NCBI GenBank assembly: GCA_035772785.1
Contig: JAOCPU010000002.1
Coordinates: 1,178,001 to 1,242,000, forward strand
Reading direction: 5' to 3'
DNA from: Phlebiopsis flavidoalba
Taxonomy: Eukaryota > Basidiomycota > Agaricomycetes > Polyporales > Phanerochaetaceae
DNA: 64,000 bases
The notes beneath the pieces are model-generated. The model was not told the origin of the DNA and ran no database searches. It saw only the letters and a program-made list of their open reading frames with translations. Numbering within the stretch: the first letter of the stretch is position 1; each line of letters starts with the position of its first letter. The translations under genes were made by a program, and so were the position numbers. Below, piece after piece: positions 1 to 14,825 of the stretch.

Positions 1-2300
1 CGGCTTCATTCTTTTCTTACGCCTATGAATTTGGAAGTTGACAGATTACATAGGACGAGTGTGCACTGAAGCAGCTGGCACAATGCTCGTGCAGATCACA
101 GTTCATACGGGGCGTCGAGAGATCTAGATGCGGAAGTGCGTTTTTACACCAAATATGAGCACGTAAGTCGGGCGGTGAATTGCGTCGGTATTGTTCTCCA
201 GAATCAGGAGAGGATCGGCCTCTTGAGTGTAGTCCGGCACAGCTGCCCGGCCTTCCTGCTTAAAACGGTCGTTTTTCGAAGGCGTTCGCACAGACTCCGT
301 GCCCCCGCCCGTGCGTCGCCCTGCCAGTCGGGATAACGCCCAAGCCGCACCCATGTGACAGATGGCGGCGCTCACGGGTCGCAAATTCTGCTGAACCTGA
401 AAAAGCACTTATAACACTCGGGTCAGTCCCAGGCGTTCTGGAAGAAATATTCGTCAGTCAAGATCTAGTCAGAACAGTTGAAATAAATCGATACCGCCTT
501 CTATCCAACGCCCGGGCACCAGAATACAATGGTGATGCCGTGGTCATAAACCACATAGAGACTTTCCGAGCGGTCCTTCCCTATCCCTGCGTCACACCGA
601 TACCCACCGGAGGGGGGGGCCAGTGCTGTGCTTTTGACGACCGAGGAGAAGGTACACTTACGCCAGCTACAAGGGGTTTGCCGCGTTGCACTCTGACCCA
701 GGCGTGCGAACGACACTCTGATGCTTATGCTAAAACCCATCATAGCCGTTCGCTGACCCCCCGGTCGCTATGAATCCTTACTGCATGAAAAGCCGCGACT
801 GTTAAAGAGATCTGTGCCATTCGATCCTCACATTTGTCTGTTGTCTACCGCCGGCAGAGCCTTGTTCGCGGCGGACTTCTTATTTGAGGGGCATGCAATC
901 GAGGCGAGAGAAAAGGCGTACGTTGATTTGAGACGTCCTGACGATCCACTCCTTAGACTCCGTTCTGTTGATAATCTGTAAGTCTAGTATTGACTCTTAT
1001 GAGTGTCCCACTCCGCCTTGAACCCCGCCGGCTCTAACGTATGTGGGTTGCGCCGTGCTTAGGTGAATGTAGGCTGCACATAGTGGCAGGTTGCCGCCTA
1101 AGGTCCCAGCCTGACTCTGTATACCTCACCAGGGTTGGCTCGCGCATTGTGGTCGAACTATTGCAGCACGTTAGTGAAGGGAGGCTCTTCTCGTCGAGTC
1201 CCGAAGCTGGGTCCGCACCACATGGTTACCCCCCACGGCAGGTGTAGCAAAACTCGTTCAAACTCTTGAAAGTTTGAACGCGCAGAAGACTCCTACCAAT
1301 CTGACGTATCCCGTCATCAGTTCTGCTCTAAATTATATCGCCTTCAGCAGATGGTGGGCTCGGTGCAGAGTTAGTACAATAGAGTGTTTTCGCTCGGAAT
1401 GAAGACGTCTTTAGTTTCCTGATCACGGATCACCTTCACAAGTGCCACTTACGGGGGCCGGGGCGCTAGACTGTATCCGTGATGGACGCCATTGAGTTGA
1501 AATGACGTCATCATTCCTCCCCCGGATTGGTCCCGCAGAACCGCTGATTATGCTCGCGCCGGAACGGGCTGAGAACATTCGCTAGCTCCTCAAGAGCTAT
1601 TCGTCTGAAATCTTTGCTGGACAATCCACCACCAAAAATCGATACAGCCTGAACTTGTATACCCATTCATATCTAATCCAAACAGGCCTCAGTGCGTCTC
1701 CCTCCCGAACACACTGTTCGCACAAATCAAACAGCAACTCACCGCACGTAGGCCTACCTGGCATATACTGCAGCTTGCTCTTCGGCGGAAAGGCCCCAGG
1801 CTGCTATGGCCACTTCGCAGATGATGCGCCCGTGTACACTTTTGAGCACAAGTCAGGTCATTGGACGTGGGACTCTTGGAAGACCGATGGATGGACAAAT
1901 ATAGATGGAGTATGATGCTCTGCGCGAAAGGATCATTGGTTGCCGGGCGGGGGGGGGGTGGTAAGTTGTTGGCTAGGAGCTCGTGCAATACGCGTCATTA
2001 TAATGTGGAATATAACCACTACTCGTTGCTTCTCCCACGAACCAGCTGTCGGAAGGGACTATAGTGAAAGCTCAACGAAGCTGTCATATTTCTTTGTAGT
2101 CCGGTGTCGATAGAAGAGGTTACCATGTCGGTGTCGTCTTACTTTCACACAACAACCCACACACTATGACTCCCTCGACCAACCACCCCGTTCCCCACCT
2201 AGACCATCCCGACCCCCTCCCAGCCCCACGTTCTCTTATAGAATGATTTGACAATAACGCGCCGGCAAAAACGCGCAAAGGGCAAATCCCGACGGACTAA
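1..2300. other. gene-free stretch, nothing recognised
   Basis: Only short open frames occur here and none translates to a recognisable motif, signal peptide or membrane segment on either strand. A run of ten G residues lies at 1949-1958. I see no transposon ends, tRNA or tandem repeat. Confidence 0.5.
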
Positions 2301-2345
2301 CACGTTCTGAGCAGCACTCGGGCAGGACGGCCGGGGGGCCGCCGC

Positions 2346-2362
2346 AGCACATAAATAAAAGG
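2346..2362 (+). promoter_or_regulatory. possible TATA-type core promoter
   Basis: An AT-rich ATAAATAAAAG element stands in GC-rich flanks, as fungal core promoters often do. It faces weak plus-strand frames at 2435-3133. No gene downstream is recognised, so this is only a candidate. Confidence 0.25.
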
Positions 2363-2917
2363 GCCCAGAGAAGGGCAAGCCCTAGGGCGGAGCGCAAAGG
2401 TCAGTAGGGACAAGCGCGGTCTAAGCGTGGAACGGTGCCTTTTCGGTGGACACCCTGGAGTCTGACGACGCAGCTCACGTGTAGCGCAATAGTCCTGCCA
2501 CGCGCCTGTGGTCTCGAATCGCCGAGGAGGAGGACGACACGGCGAGCCGAAAGGTCAAGGATGTACCGCGCGCTCACGAGGATCGGCACGTTTCAGAGCG
2601 GCGAGGCTGGCGTTTGATTCGTTTGTACGTTCAAGGAGGAGTCGTTATATGCGTGCGCGCTCAGGGAAACATCTCTCGACGAGCGGCGGCGCTGCGACGT
2701 ACACGGGGACGCGTCCACTGTTATGTGCGGGTTCAAAGCATAGCTGATTTCTCGCACAAGCACGAGTCGGGGAGCGTGATTAGAGGCAGTGCGGAGGCGA
2801 AGTCCCGAGAAAGACTATCGACAAGTAAAGAAAGTCACACGAAGAATCTGGGAACAAGATGGTCAAGTACGTCCAAATGTTGTGGTATAAGAGGATCGTT
2901 TACTGATCTTTCGCACA

Positions 2918-3133
2918 GTGAAATTGGCGAAGTGGGATGAACGAGGATGGGTTCGGCACCCCTCGATTTCGGAAGAAGACAAAACCAACCGCGCGGCGAT
3001 AACCGGACAAGTCGTGTCGTCGTTACTTAAGCATGATGTTACCAGAAAGAGTTGGCAGAAGATGCGTCACTATTGCATTGACTTGATGAAGGATTGGACG
3101 TTCGAGAAGAATGCGCGAAAGCCTGGGCGATAA
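2918..3133 (+). CDS. possible exon of an unidentified protein
   Basis: A 71-codon frame begins right after a plausible intron acceptor (TTTCGCACAG ending at 2920). It has an ordinary mixed composition rich in Lys, Trp and Asp, with a basic C-terminal end. No family is recognised and no upstream exon could be joined with confidence. It may be a chance frame. Confidence 0.2.
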   Translation: MKLAKWDERGWVRHPSISEEDKTNRAAITGQVVSSLLKHDVTRKSWQKMRHYCIDLMKDWTFEKNARKPGR

Positions 3134-3820
3134 GTCACGAATGTATTGTGCTAGTACGACGTGAGTAACATGTTTTTGTTTCTCTAAACAAAGACAGAGG
3201 GTTGACACGCTTGATAAATCCAGAATGAGTCAGAAGGCGTGATGACCGTCAAGTTTCCGCCACGATGCGCTGAGTAGTGCGCAAGACATGTGTGATAGCT
3301 ACGTTCTTTGGGGTCGATATCTCTAACTCATGTAAATACTAATTGGCTAACTAGAAAATGAACGGGAAGGTTTCTTTGCAGGTCGCAGGATTGAGGCATC
3401 CCTCTACGTGTTGCCGGTAAACAAAAAAAAACGATTCAGGCGCAGTGGGGCTGGCGAGGAAATCGAAGGAGACGGTGACGAGGCAGAAAAGAAGCGGCTG
3501 GACGACTTCGCACGCATAGAGTTGGCTCATGACTGAAGGCGATTGAACCAACAGTCGATTAATTTCCATGGACTGGCTTTCTGGTTTCATCTATACTAGC
3601 ATTTTCATGTATTACACTACCCCCTTATTACATATATCCGAAAGCAACAATGTACAACGACGACGGAAGTCCTAGATGAAGTCCAGAATTTATCACCGAC
3701 AGCATGAGAAGAAGGTTTGGTATGCCACAGTTTCCAGGCGCTGGTGTATCCCTTGTCAGTGTGCTGGGTCCGATGAAAAAAGAGAACAAGGGACGAACAC
3801 TCAGCCGAATGGGCGACTCG
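3134..3820. other. gene-free stretch, nothing recognised
   Basis: Both strands carry only short frames without recognisable motifs. A run of A residues lies near 3422. Confidence 0.4.
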
Positions 3821-3824
3821 CTTT

Positions 3825-4070
3825 CTAGGACTCATCGCGGCATCTATATCCATCCCAGTCTAGATTAGGTCTGTCCATTGGGGTTCTCCAGCGGCCTCCT
3901 CCCGCTGACGAAGGTTCAAGGCTGCTAGGCATAGACTTGGACATCGCAATCCAAATCTTCTTCCGCCGCACCGACGCCGCGTCGTCAACGTCAGTCATCG
4001 GGCTGTCGAAATCGTACACTCTTATGCACAGCTGGGGAAGCCTGTTCAGAACTTCGGCAGAAAGCGGTGA
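3825..4070 (-). CDS. possible exon of an unidentified protein
   Basis: A minus-strand frame reads into a segment with RLPQLCIRVYDFDSP followed by an acidic, then basic stretch (DVDDAASVRRKK). It reads more like real protein than random translation. Further fragments at 4070-4580 on the same strand could be upstream exons, but frames and splice sites could not be settled. Family unknown. Confidence 0.25.
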   Translation of the reverse strand, partial: SPLSAEVLNRLPQLCIRVYDFDSPMTDVDDAASVRRKKIWIAMSKSMPSSLEPSSAGGGRWRTPMDRPNLDWDGYRCRDES

Positions 4071-4584
4071 AGAGCAGAGAGAGGCGGCTGCTGTCCTCCG
4101 CCTTGTGACCTCCCCGATGATTACTGCTTCTCTTCTGCTTTTTCCTTACCGGCCTTTGCGAGTGCCACATAGCTGTTTCCCGACGTCGACCTTCCTCCCT
4201 ATTTACCCCTTGCTCGGGCGTCTTCCTCTTCCGACCTCGAGCCGCTTGAAGCCAATGCCGCGTACCGCGTCCAATTCGCTCCATGTGTTCGAGTAAGTGT
4301 ACGCCCAGGCGTTGGCAGATGCACACGAAGGTATCAACTTTGTCGGAGACAAGGAGACGGTGGGCCGAGACTGCTCCGCAGGAGACAGCCGCAGGAGGAG
4401 GTGGGAAATCCGTGACTTCTGGTGGCGACTCGCCTTTTCGATGATCTATATAGTCCGTGGGGAGGGGTATGTACTCTTGCCTTGTGCGAGACTCTCTCGC
4501 GGGCCCCGCGGGACACGCCGGGGCCCGCCCTCAGTCCGGCAGGGATGTTTTCCTCTGTCAATCTCGATTTCATCGCTTCCATAA

Positions 4585-5200
4585 CCTAGACCTTTGCTGT
4601 AGTCCGGTCAACTCTACACGGGCCCTCATCCTAGAGCCTCCTTCATGAATCGAATAATTCAATAGACAGATGTATCGTTGAAAACATCACAGCGTGTTTT
4701 CAATGATCTGACACGATGTTCCATCCACTCATGCACACTTTGTATGACAGTCATGTTGCCGCCATGAGAGATGAATACTTATATAGTTTAGACTGGACAT
4801 CTCTGGGTGAAAAGTGATCATAGCGATGAAACATCTTGGGGTGAAACCCTGTGTCAACAAGCCGCAAGACGCTTTCGCAATTCCATCGGTCGTGTCCGCC
4901 CTAACCACGTTCCAATGCTTCGTAACGATTCCAGTAGTGGCTTAGTAAGTGATCCCGGGTCTTCTGGGCTGAAAGGACGCCCGATTATGGTTCGGCAGAG
5001 ATAACCATGCGTAGGTGTCGAACCGCCATTCCCTTTGGATGCTCGTGGGGGACGAGAGCGAGGTTATCAACTAGCGGCACATGTGAATGTGAGTTTTGGT
5101 GACGGTAAAGCTGAGCCGGAGTAGTAGAGAGCATGGGGGCTGGGGTGTGTACGAGGTGTTCTGAGTACTCGCAGTTCATTTGCGGAGTTCCAATGGGAGG
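4585..5200. other. gene-free stretch, nothing recognised
   Basis: No frame here carries a recognisable motif. Confidence 0.4.
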
Positions 5201-5220
5201 CCGTACGGTCCAGGCGGAGC

Positions 5221-5860
5221 TCAGCATCCTGGGCATCTCACGCGTACCGGTCGTGAAGCGTGCGAGTCCACGAGCGATTTGCGTGTGGCGCGCTGCAGAA
5301 CTTGGATCATGTACGTTGTCGGCTCCCCGATCGGTGTTTCAGCATCAGTAATCCAGATGGACCGATCTATGGAAGCATCAGCAACAACGAGCAGCGCCTC
5401 TCGATATGTACTCAATCTCGAGTCTATCGAAATTGTCTTGCAGGCTGGACGTCCATAGAATTCTTCAAGATGTTGCTTGACGTTACTCAGTTTGCCGTCG
5501 AACAGAACACGTTCGTCCTCGCGTTCGTCACACTCGTATCCATGTATCTTCCCTCGCACACACACAGTCGTCCCATCAAACGACGTTGCAGATGTTGTCC
5601 AGAAATTTTTTCGACCACTTACGCTTACGATGCGTCTGTCATCGTCGAATGTGTCTTTCAATGAAAATAGCACGAACCAGGCCCATGGATGCTTCCTTAG
5701 GAACTCGGATGCATCTGGAAAGAATATGAGATGCTCGACTGACAGCGCCCTCCTCTCCCACGCGCGGTAAGAAGTAAATCACTTACCTGTATACCCGTGA
5801 AGAAAGTATTGCATGCTCCCAAATTTGTCCGGTAAAGGGTTTTCCCTTCTTTTGCAGCGT
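5221..5860 (-). CDS. unidentified conserved-looking protein with introns
   Basis: The main frame (150 codons, 5673 down to 5221) reads like genuine globular protein: a charged segment with FDGKLSNVKQHLEEFYG, then RLSTYREALLVVADASI and an IWITDAETPIGEPT segment. Upstream on the same strand, HPWAWFVLFSLKDTF continues the frame. A plausible intron (GTAAGTG donor near 5790, TTCTTTCCAG acceptor near 5725) would join it to an earlier exon reading DKFGSMQYFLHGYT at about 5860-5800. A second possible intron starts at GTAAGCG near 5635. No signal peptide or membrane segment is visible. I do not recognise the family. The exact start is unknown; a weaker frame at 6103-6324 might belong to it. Confidence 0.45.
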
Positions 5861-6329
5861 TTCTGTCTAACCAGTGGTCCCGAGTAGAAAGCCTCTTCCT
5901 CCCTAAGCTATCATTATATACTGCTAAGGCTTTGAAGGGAACTCACGGGACTTGAGAGGGAGACTGGCTCGGCCGCCTCTCGACGGTACAATGTTGGCAA
6001 GTCAAGACGTCACCCAGTAAGGAGGCGGCAGCTCAGAGATATAACTTGGACCCTCGTTTCTCGTCAATCAAAGATTACACAATAACCACCATCTCACTCA
6101 CCTCAAGTGTGGGATAAGACATGCTCGACCAAAGGGTATGATCCAACGGAACTGCCTATGAAGCCACTTTGTTGTCTTTCAGGGTTCAAGTTGCCGTACG
6201 GCTCTTCGTCCTTGGGCTTGAATCCACTATAATGAGCATTCGGTTTAGCAATATGGGGCTCAACAGAAGAAGTGACATCGCACGCTACTGTCCTGAACCT
6301 TCCCTTCCATCTTCGCCCGCGCAAAGTAC

Positions 6330-7311
6330 GAGCCAGAGTGAGCCCCTTAGGAGATCATTTTAGGGGATGAATGCCATCCATAATCGCGTCTTTTACCGCT
6401 TCAACGAGCCTTTGTATACGTCAGAGCATGCGTTCTTGGAAATAGTGAAACCCGAAGCTCACATATTGAAGTCTTCGATTTCGTCATAGGCGGTTTATGG
6501 TCTAGCGTCTTCACCTGCGCGTCATTGCATCATTAGACAAGGATTCTGTGACCGAGAATGAGCTCGGACAACGCACGACGACATCTTCTAAGGGCAATGG
6601 CTCTATTTGAAGGGGCAACACGCTGTGCCAAATCTCCTTCCGGGAGTATGTCTTCCACCTTCTTCTTCCACTTGACCTTCTGGGGCAATGGACTCGGTCC
6701 CACCTTGAACCATCAAACGATTCAGACTGTTTAGGTCTTACAGCAGAATTCTACGACGCACCTTTAAATGCATTGTCCAACTTTGACAAGGTCTACTATG
6801 TTTCCCGGACGATGAGGTCGGCGCAGTCCGCGCCGTGAGGCGGTGACGGGAGACGGCAGAACTCAGAGACATCTCCCTCACTGTTGTTGTCTTCGACGTC
6901 TTGAGCAAGTGGCTGATATTCCGCACGGGCAGGCATAGCTCTGGGGGATCTGATGCTGAGGATGAAGTACGCCGCGGTCTCATACCACGACAACCGCGGA
7001 TGAAGCGTCCCGAGTCCAAAACGAGCCTGCTACAGGCTGCGTGGCTCAGGGCGCCAAATACAGGGCATCATCATCCGGTTGTAGTATATCATCGCCACAA
7101 AGTCGCCGCTCCCTCCATCTGGGTCGAGCTGCCCACTATTTATTCAATGACTATTTGGCGAACGTTTAATTCAAGTTAATGTACAAACCGTAAGTATATA
7201 CAAAGTCGTATTCAGTCTAGCATGCGGTACATAGAAGTCATGATACAATAATTAATTTAAAGCACGGTTCTTTCTGTGCGCATCATTTTTTTTTTCGAGA
7301 TTGAAGCATAA
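6330..7311. other. intergenic region, weak frames only
   Basis: A minus-strand frame at 6796-7180 gives a fairly protein-like segment (SWYETAAYFILSIRSPRAMP) but nothing that identifies it. A T-rich run at 7287-7296 and AT-rich sequence at 7180-7260 lie just beyond the 3' end of MET3 and could contain its polyadenylation region. Confidence 0.3.
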
Positions 7312-9482
<2,171 letters not shown>

Positions 9483-11190
9483 TGGGATGTAGGCGTGAAT
9501 AGGATTAGTATTCAGGAGCTGTGTGATGGGAAGTATGGAAGATGGTTCGAGTACCCGTGAGAGCTGTGGATGGTGTTTTGCTACTGAATGTCCCGCATAC
9601 CTTATATTCCAAACTCATAATATGGAATTCGCGCATTTACTGCAAGACGACTCGCTGCAGCGGCGACAGCGTGTCTTATTCCAAATTGTAATCATATTCC
9701 GGGAGATATAAAACTGACGTCGTGGCCAATCGAGGAGTCTTTTTAGCTTGAAAACTAACTCCAGTGTGTGCTGACAAATCGCGCCTGCTGTACGGACATC
9801 GAATAGTGAGCAGAGGATGTGTCGGATATTCGTTATATACTCGGTTGCCGCCAGAGTTTATGAGTAAATTTCGATTGGTCGGAATTATCCCGTGGAGTTG
9901 GCTGGAGTTGGTCAAACTCTTTATGTAAGCGCTTCCCAATGCCAGGGCAACCAGTTGAACGGATGGGGGCCGAATCTTCCCACGACCCCCTGGAAGTCTA
10001 CGAGCTCGCAATGACACCGTGGACACATGGATTCGTAGCCGTAGGAACTCTTTGTCGCACTACTGTTTTTACTGGTGAGTATGTTTCTGAGCGCAGGTGG
10101 CCCACAGGTATCTAGTAACCCCGAGCCGCCCAGCTTTAGTCTCAACTGACGATTATTCAAAGACTAGATTATGGCGTTGAGCATGCCATGTACTCATGAG
10201 CCTGTGAAATCGACGTGGCCTGAAATCGACGGTGAACTCGTCAGGACAGATCATCGCAAACCGGAATTCGCAGGTCATTTTTTTTTTGAAAAGGTTACCG
10301 GCTACCTATCAGTCGAGATTGATGCATCCTAAGTGCCAACTGCTCAGCAATACAACATGTTCCGTGCCAATTTCTTTTTGCAAAGTGCTCTCGGCTGACC
10401 GTGTTTTAGGAGCCCTGGACTAGGTAGGAAACATAATACTTGCACCCAATACAGAGATGATCATGGAGTGTGCTTGATATCCCAAGTAGATTTTCTATGC
10501 GAATCAAACCAGGTTTCAAACAGATGTGTTACCGACTCCTCTAGTTTTCCGATCCCCACCAGTACTTGACTACCGGCGAACACGCATCAAAGGGATTTCA
10601 TTGACAAGCTATCGGAATTCGGCGCTGCCGGTGGCCTTTGAGTATCCTTTCCCTTAGTTCTCGCTGAGGCTACATCGCTCAGTGGATCACAGGCGAAACA
10701 CAGAAGGAATACATCTCTCCAAACTTGCTCGCCCGTGTTTCATTGTGCCTGGGTCAGGAGACGATTGTCCCTGTTGGATAACCTGCTGATCGTTCTTGAT
10801 ACATTCCCTTTACGGGGGCGCTCTAGTCTCTCGTTAACAATGATCAATGGGATAACCACGAGACGGGCCACAAAGCGAACGCGTCAGCCCATGCCGACTC
10901 CGCATGGCCGTGTTATACCGCTGGGCACATCGTCCAGTCGTATCCTCAACAAGGATACTGACATAGATACCCTGGTAACGGAGATTTTCTGGGGGTTGCA
11001 ACTACCCATCCGAACTAGAAGGCCTGGAGCGGTGGAATACAGCGGGTGTTATTTACCTTATGTAAACAGCCCTCCGCTCAATTTGGTCATCGCGCATACT
11101 AGCCTGTCTTACCAACTTATATTGAGGTCACCCCCAATGGACCTCCATCGTTACCTGGCATCACTGCTCTCGTCAAACAATCCCAGTACA
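9483..11190. other. gene-free stretch upstream of MET3
   Basis: No protein motif is recognised. This should include the MET3 promoter, since MET3 starts at 9482 on the minus strand, but I see no clear TATA box close to the start. Plus-strand G content begins to fall from about 11.0 kb towards the G-less tract. Confidence 0.4.
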
Positions 11191-11229
11191 AACTCCCTCA
11201 ACTTCCATCGGCACAATGCACAATGCCCT

Positions 11230-12722
11230 CATCTTCCATGGGGCATTTCGCTCTGTTCCTTGCTTTTCAACAACATTTTCATCAACATCAACACATCACA
11301 TCAACTTTTCACAAACAAAATCATTACATCATCACCACAAAGCACATCCATCACCACTAAGTTTCCAAATCATCACTGCATTCAATTCATACAATGGGTA
11401 CATCATTCAAAAATCAAACGGGCTAAACAACGATCAATTCATGGAGGTTGTCATTTGCATATCCATTGACAACTCTCTGGCAATAGCCCTGAAAGGTTTC
11501 AGCAATTGCCAGCAAACAAGGTTTCAATTTCAATCAGACATTTTCTATCACATTCAAACACACAAACAACATCACACATTCAAAATCACACACATCAAAT
11601 CACTCACACATCATTCATCATTTCAAACACACAACACAATCATTCACACAACCCACAATCCATCAAACAACAAATCACAATTCACATCATACAAAAATTT
11701 TTCCCCCCATTCAAGAACATTCATCTCCCAATCACAATCAAAACATCACCACATTCAGCACATTCCATCACTTTCAATTCAACACAATCATCAATCACAC
11801 ATTCATTCATCACACAACACAATTCAAAAATCAAATCAATTTTCATTCACAACTTTCAATTCACATTCAATTCACAAACATCACATCAATTCATCCATCC
11901 ACAACAAAATTTCACATCAATTCCACAAAAACAAGGTCATTCACCATATGCACAAAAATTTCACACATTCATCAATTACATAAAAATTATTCACTTCACT
12001 TCATATGTCATCAATTCACACACATCAATTCACCACAATAACACACAACCACCACATTCCATTCATCTTCACAACAATCCTCAACACATCAAAATCATCA
12101 TTCCAAACATCATTTCACTATCACACATCACATCAATTCCTACTCATCATTCAAATCAGTTCCAAAATCATCAAAGACATCATCATCACATTCATTCACA
12201 ACATCAAAACAACAAACAATTCACACATCAAGATCACATTCCAGCTATTTCATCATCACAACTATCATATGGCACATCAAATCCAACATTGCCAAAATGG
12301 CAATCAATCATTCATCACCCATCAATCATTCTACAAACAATCAACAACAAACCAGCATTCAACAACAAACATTTCACACACATTCAAAACATCCTTTCAA
12401 GCCAAGTCCAACAACAACAACATTCAACACATTCAACAATATGGCACATATCATCAATCACATTTACACACATCACATCATCAGACCACATTTCCATCAT
12501 CAAATACAACATCTAATTCACTGCAATCATTCACAATAATCACACACATCATTCCAAATTCAATTTTCACAATCATTATCAATTTCAATTTCATTTCACA
12601 GCACATTCATCATCAACTACAATCAACATCATCACACATCAACACCCAATAGCCAACCACAAAAATATTTCAACATCAACTCATCCTCACCATCAATCAT
12701 ACAATCCACACACAATCAATCT
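11230..12722 (+). repeat. G-depleted low-complexity tract (A/C/T only)
   Basis: For about 1.2 kb in its core (11530-12720) the plus strand is built almost only from A, C and T. Many 60-base lines contain no G, most others one or two, and a small island near 12242-12302 holds several. No CpG is seen in the core. Short words recur in irregular order: CACATCAATTC appears at 11882, 11913, 12021 and 12129, and CATCA, ATTCA and ACACA are everywhere. There is no fixed period. G content falls gradually from 11.0 to 11.5 kb and returns sharply at 12.72 kb. Because only TAA can stop a G-free frame, frames of up to 336 codons occur by composition alone; they lack Gly, Val, Ala, Asp, Glu and most Arg. 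Confidence 0.9.
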
Positions 12723-13084
12723 ACGTCACTTTCCCATTTAATCTGTTTCTTTTTCAACACTTCGCAGCAGCCGACTATTTGCACAGGTTTCTAAAAAAAT
12801 GAAGCAATTTGTAAAAAGGACCTATGACTGGGTAAGAGTTATATTGCAATCCATCGCGCAAGTCCTGATCTTGTTCTTCTCGTTTCTATGCTAGAGTTTC
12901 AATTCTCGAGACACTCCCTGCAAAGCCCATGCACCATTGGAATGTATATCTCGAAGGGGACCTGTGGACGTGAGATAATTATCTTCTGACCGCTAAAACC
13001 CAGCGATTGACCGCCCGATCAATCTGTAGAGACCGGACTTGAGGGCTCTACCCACCAGCTGGGAGTACTCTCTTCCAATCATAA

Positions 13085-13989
13085 GCGTAAACGATTGTAC
13101 ATGCAGCACTGTATACTTTTTCTATGATCTCGGAGTGCGCGCACTGTCAAGGAAATCCCGCTTACTCGTCTGTCATTCAGTTAGCCTTCGGTGAACAAAC
13201 GCGCCGTATGATGCCACCCGGATTAGTTGTTCAGGTGGTCACTGTGGTCAACAAATTGCACACCGTCCTATCTACACCTATCTCATTGATGAGGCAAGCA
13301 CAATTTGTCGTGTCAGTGGTGGCAGGTATACATCTTCAATGGTCTCATCTCTGTAGCTTCCCAAAGCCGATTCCGCCCGGGAACTGCAATTCCAGCGTGG
13401 GCTTACCTAGACGTCACCGTCCAAGACCCTATACAAATCCACGGCAGCAGAGATATACAGCAGAACAAATGCTACAGAAATCACTGGTCCCACGGCTGCC
13501 GCATTGCCGACTTTCACATCCCAGAGTACAGGGATAAGCGTCCTATCTGAATCCGGGTCGTCAACGTTTTCGCAGTCGTCGCAAATTCAATCATCGTCTC
13601 CGAGTCCGACAGTTCTCAATACGGTTTCTTCGTCGAAAACGAACGTGGGAGCAATCGTAGGTGGCGTTGTGGGTGGTGTGATCGGGCTCGCTCTAGTCTT
13701 TATTCTTTCCATCTTCTTGTACAAACGCTCCCGTTCTCGAGAGTATTCAGAGTCGTCCGCGGGGGTCGTATGGAACGTCTGGACCGCTCACACAGCAAGT
13801 AGTAGGCGTTGACCGGCTCTATGTGAGTTTGAGCAATTTATCATGATTACTGACCATCCTCTCATCATAACGATAGAATCCAGATGACCCAGCACTTTCC
13901 AGTCGTGTCTTATCCAGGGGGGTACCATGATGTACACGAGAGCTCGAGTGCTCACTCGCCCAGGATACAATGGAATGGCTGAGCTCTAA
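13085..13989 (+). CDS. Ser-rich single-pass membrane protein of a repeated family, copy 1
   Basis: The segments, in order, are: CxCSTV then SMISECAHCQG (13110-13150); PKPIPPGTAIPAWAYLDV (13355-13425); NATEITGPTAAALPTF; a Ser-rich stalk (13510-13640); a transmembrane segment with a Gly zipper, VGAIVGGVVGGVIGLALVF, followed by basic YKRSRSR; a cytosolic NPDDP near 13868; and a C terminus GYNGMAEL ending at TAA 13987-13989. The layout predicts an N-terminal extracellular Cys domain, a glycosylated stalk and a short cytosolic tail. Function is unknown. Two frame shifts are clear: one extra T before ATG 13124 and one extra G in CCCGGGAACT near 13379. The signal peptide exon is not seen; the G-depleted tract lies immediately upstream. 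Confidence 0.78.
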
Positions 13990-14825
13990 CGTTCATACCA
14001 ATTGCTGTAGGATATTTTGCTCAGACTGTATGGATTAAGATAATATGTCAACGCTCAAGAAAAAACCAGAGGTTTGCCATATTGTCATGTCGGTATCATG
14101 GGACGCACTAATATACCACAAGATAAGTACATGAGAGGTAAACGCTCTCGAGCTCATGAGATGTAAAAGGCACAGGACCCCTTCAGCTATACTGGAGTAT
14201 TCGGGGCTCGACATCCGAGTCTCAATAAATAGCATTTTGATGATCTCAATTACTAAGCAAGAATCGCACATTAAGGAGCAAAGATATAGCTACCATCGTT
14301 TTTGTTTTCGTCTACAAGGAATGCAGGAATGGGGAATGGCTCTACTATGTAACAATCTTTACGAAGAGCGAAATGAGAAGTGTCGCAATTTCTATTCTGG
14401 GCTCATGGAGCGCTTGCCTCAACGTGGCCTCGATGCGCGTACTCAAGGCGGCTCAAGAGCCTTCGTGAGAACAGCGTGATGCTCGGCTATCCCGCGAGGT
14501 AGGTTTGATCCCTTGAGCGTCCGCTGAGGGTCCGAGGCGTCTCAGGACGGCTCACGGAGTGATCCAAGCGCTCAAGTCCCCTCCAGAGATTCCCGTGTGA
14601 TGCTCAACGTGACACCATGATGATTATGTAACGCCTGCTAGTCTCAGCACTCGTTTGCGGCCGTGAAGTCGTTTGTATGAGAATGAACCATTTTTTCTGT
14701 AATAAATCGATTAAGGTCTACACAGAATTGTATCACAAGGTCTTTTATTGCCCAACATCGTCAGAGTCCCGTGCGCAGTGTACTTGTATCTTTGTGGACT
14801 GCAGGACTTAGCACGAATTCGCTAA
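13990..14825. other. gene-free stretch with short GA-rich repeats
   Basis: No gene is recognised. A GTGATGCTC word occurs at about 14476 and 14597 inside a region rich in CTCAAG and CGTGA words, which could be a decayed mobile element, but no clear terminal repeats were found. Confidence 0.35.

Noticed and set aside
10735..12652. Long overlapping plus-strand frames (215-336 codons) rich in His, Ser, Thr, Ile, Asn and Gln
   Set aside because: They lie in the G-less tract, where TGA and TAG cannot occur; all three phases look alike and lack amino acids that need G. Composition alone explains them.
11230..12722. Repeat-induced point mutation as the cause of the G-less tract
   Set aside because: RIP changes C to T on both strands and would lower C as well as G on the plus strand; C is abundant here.
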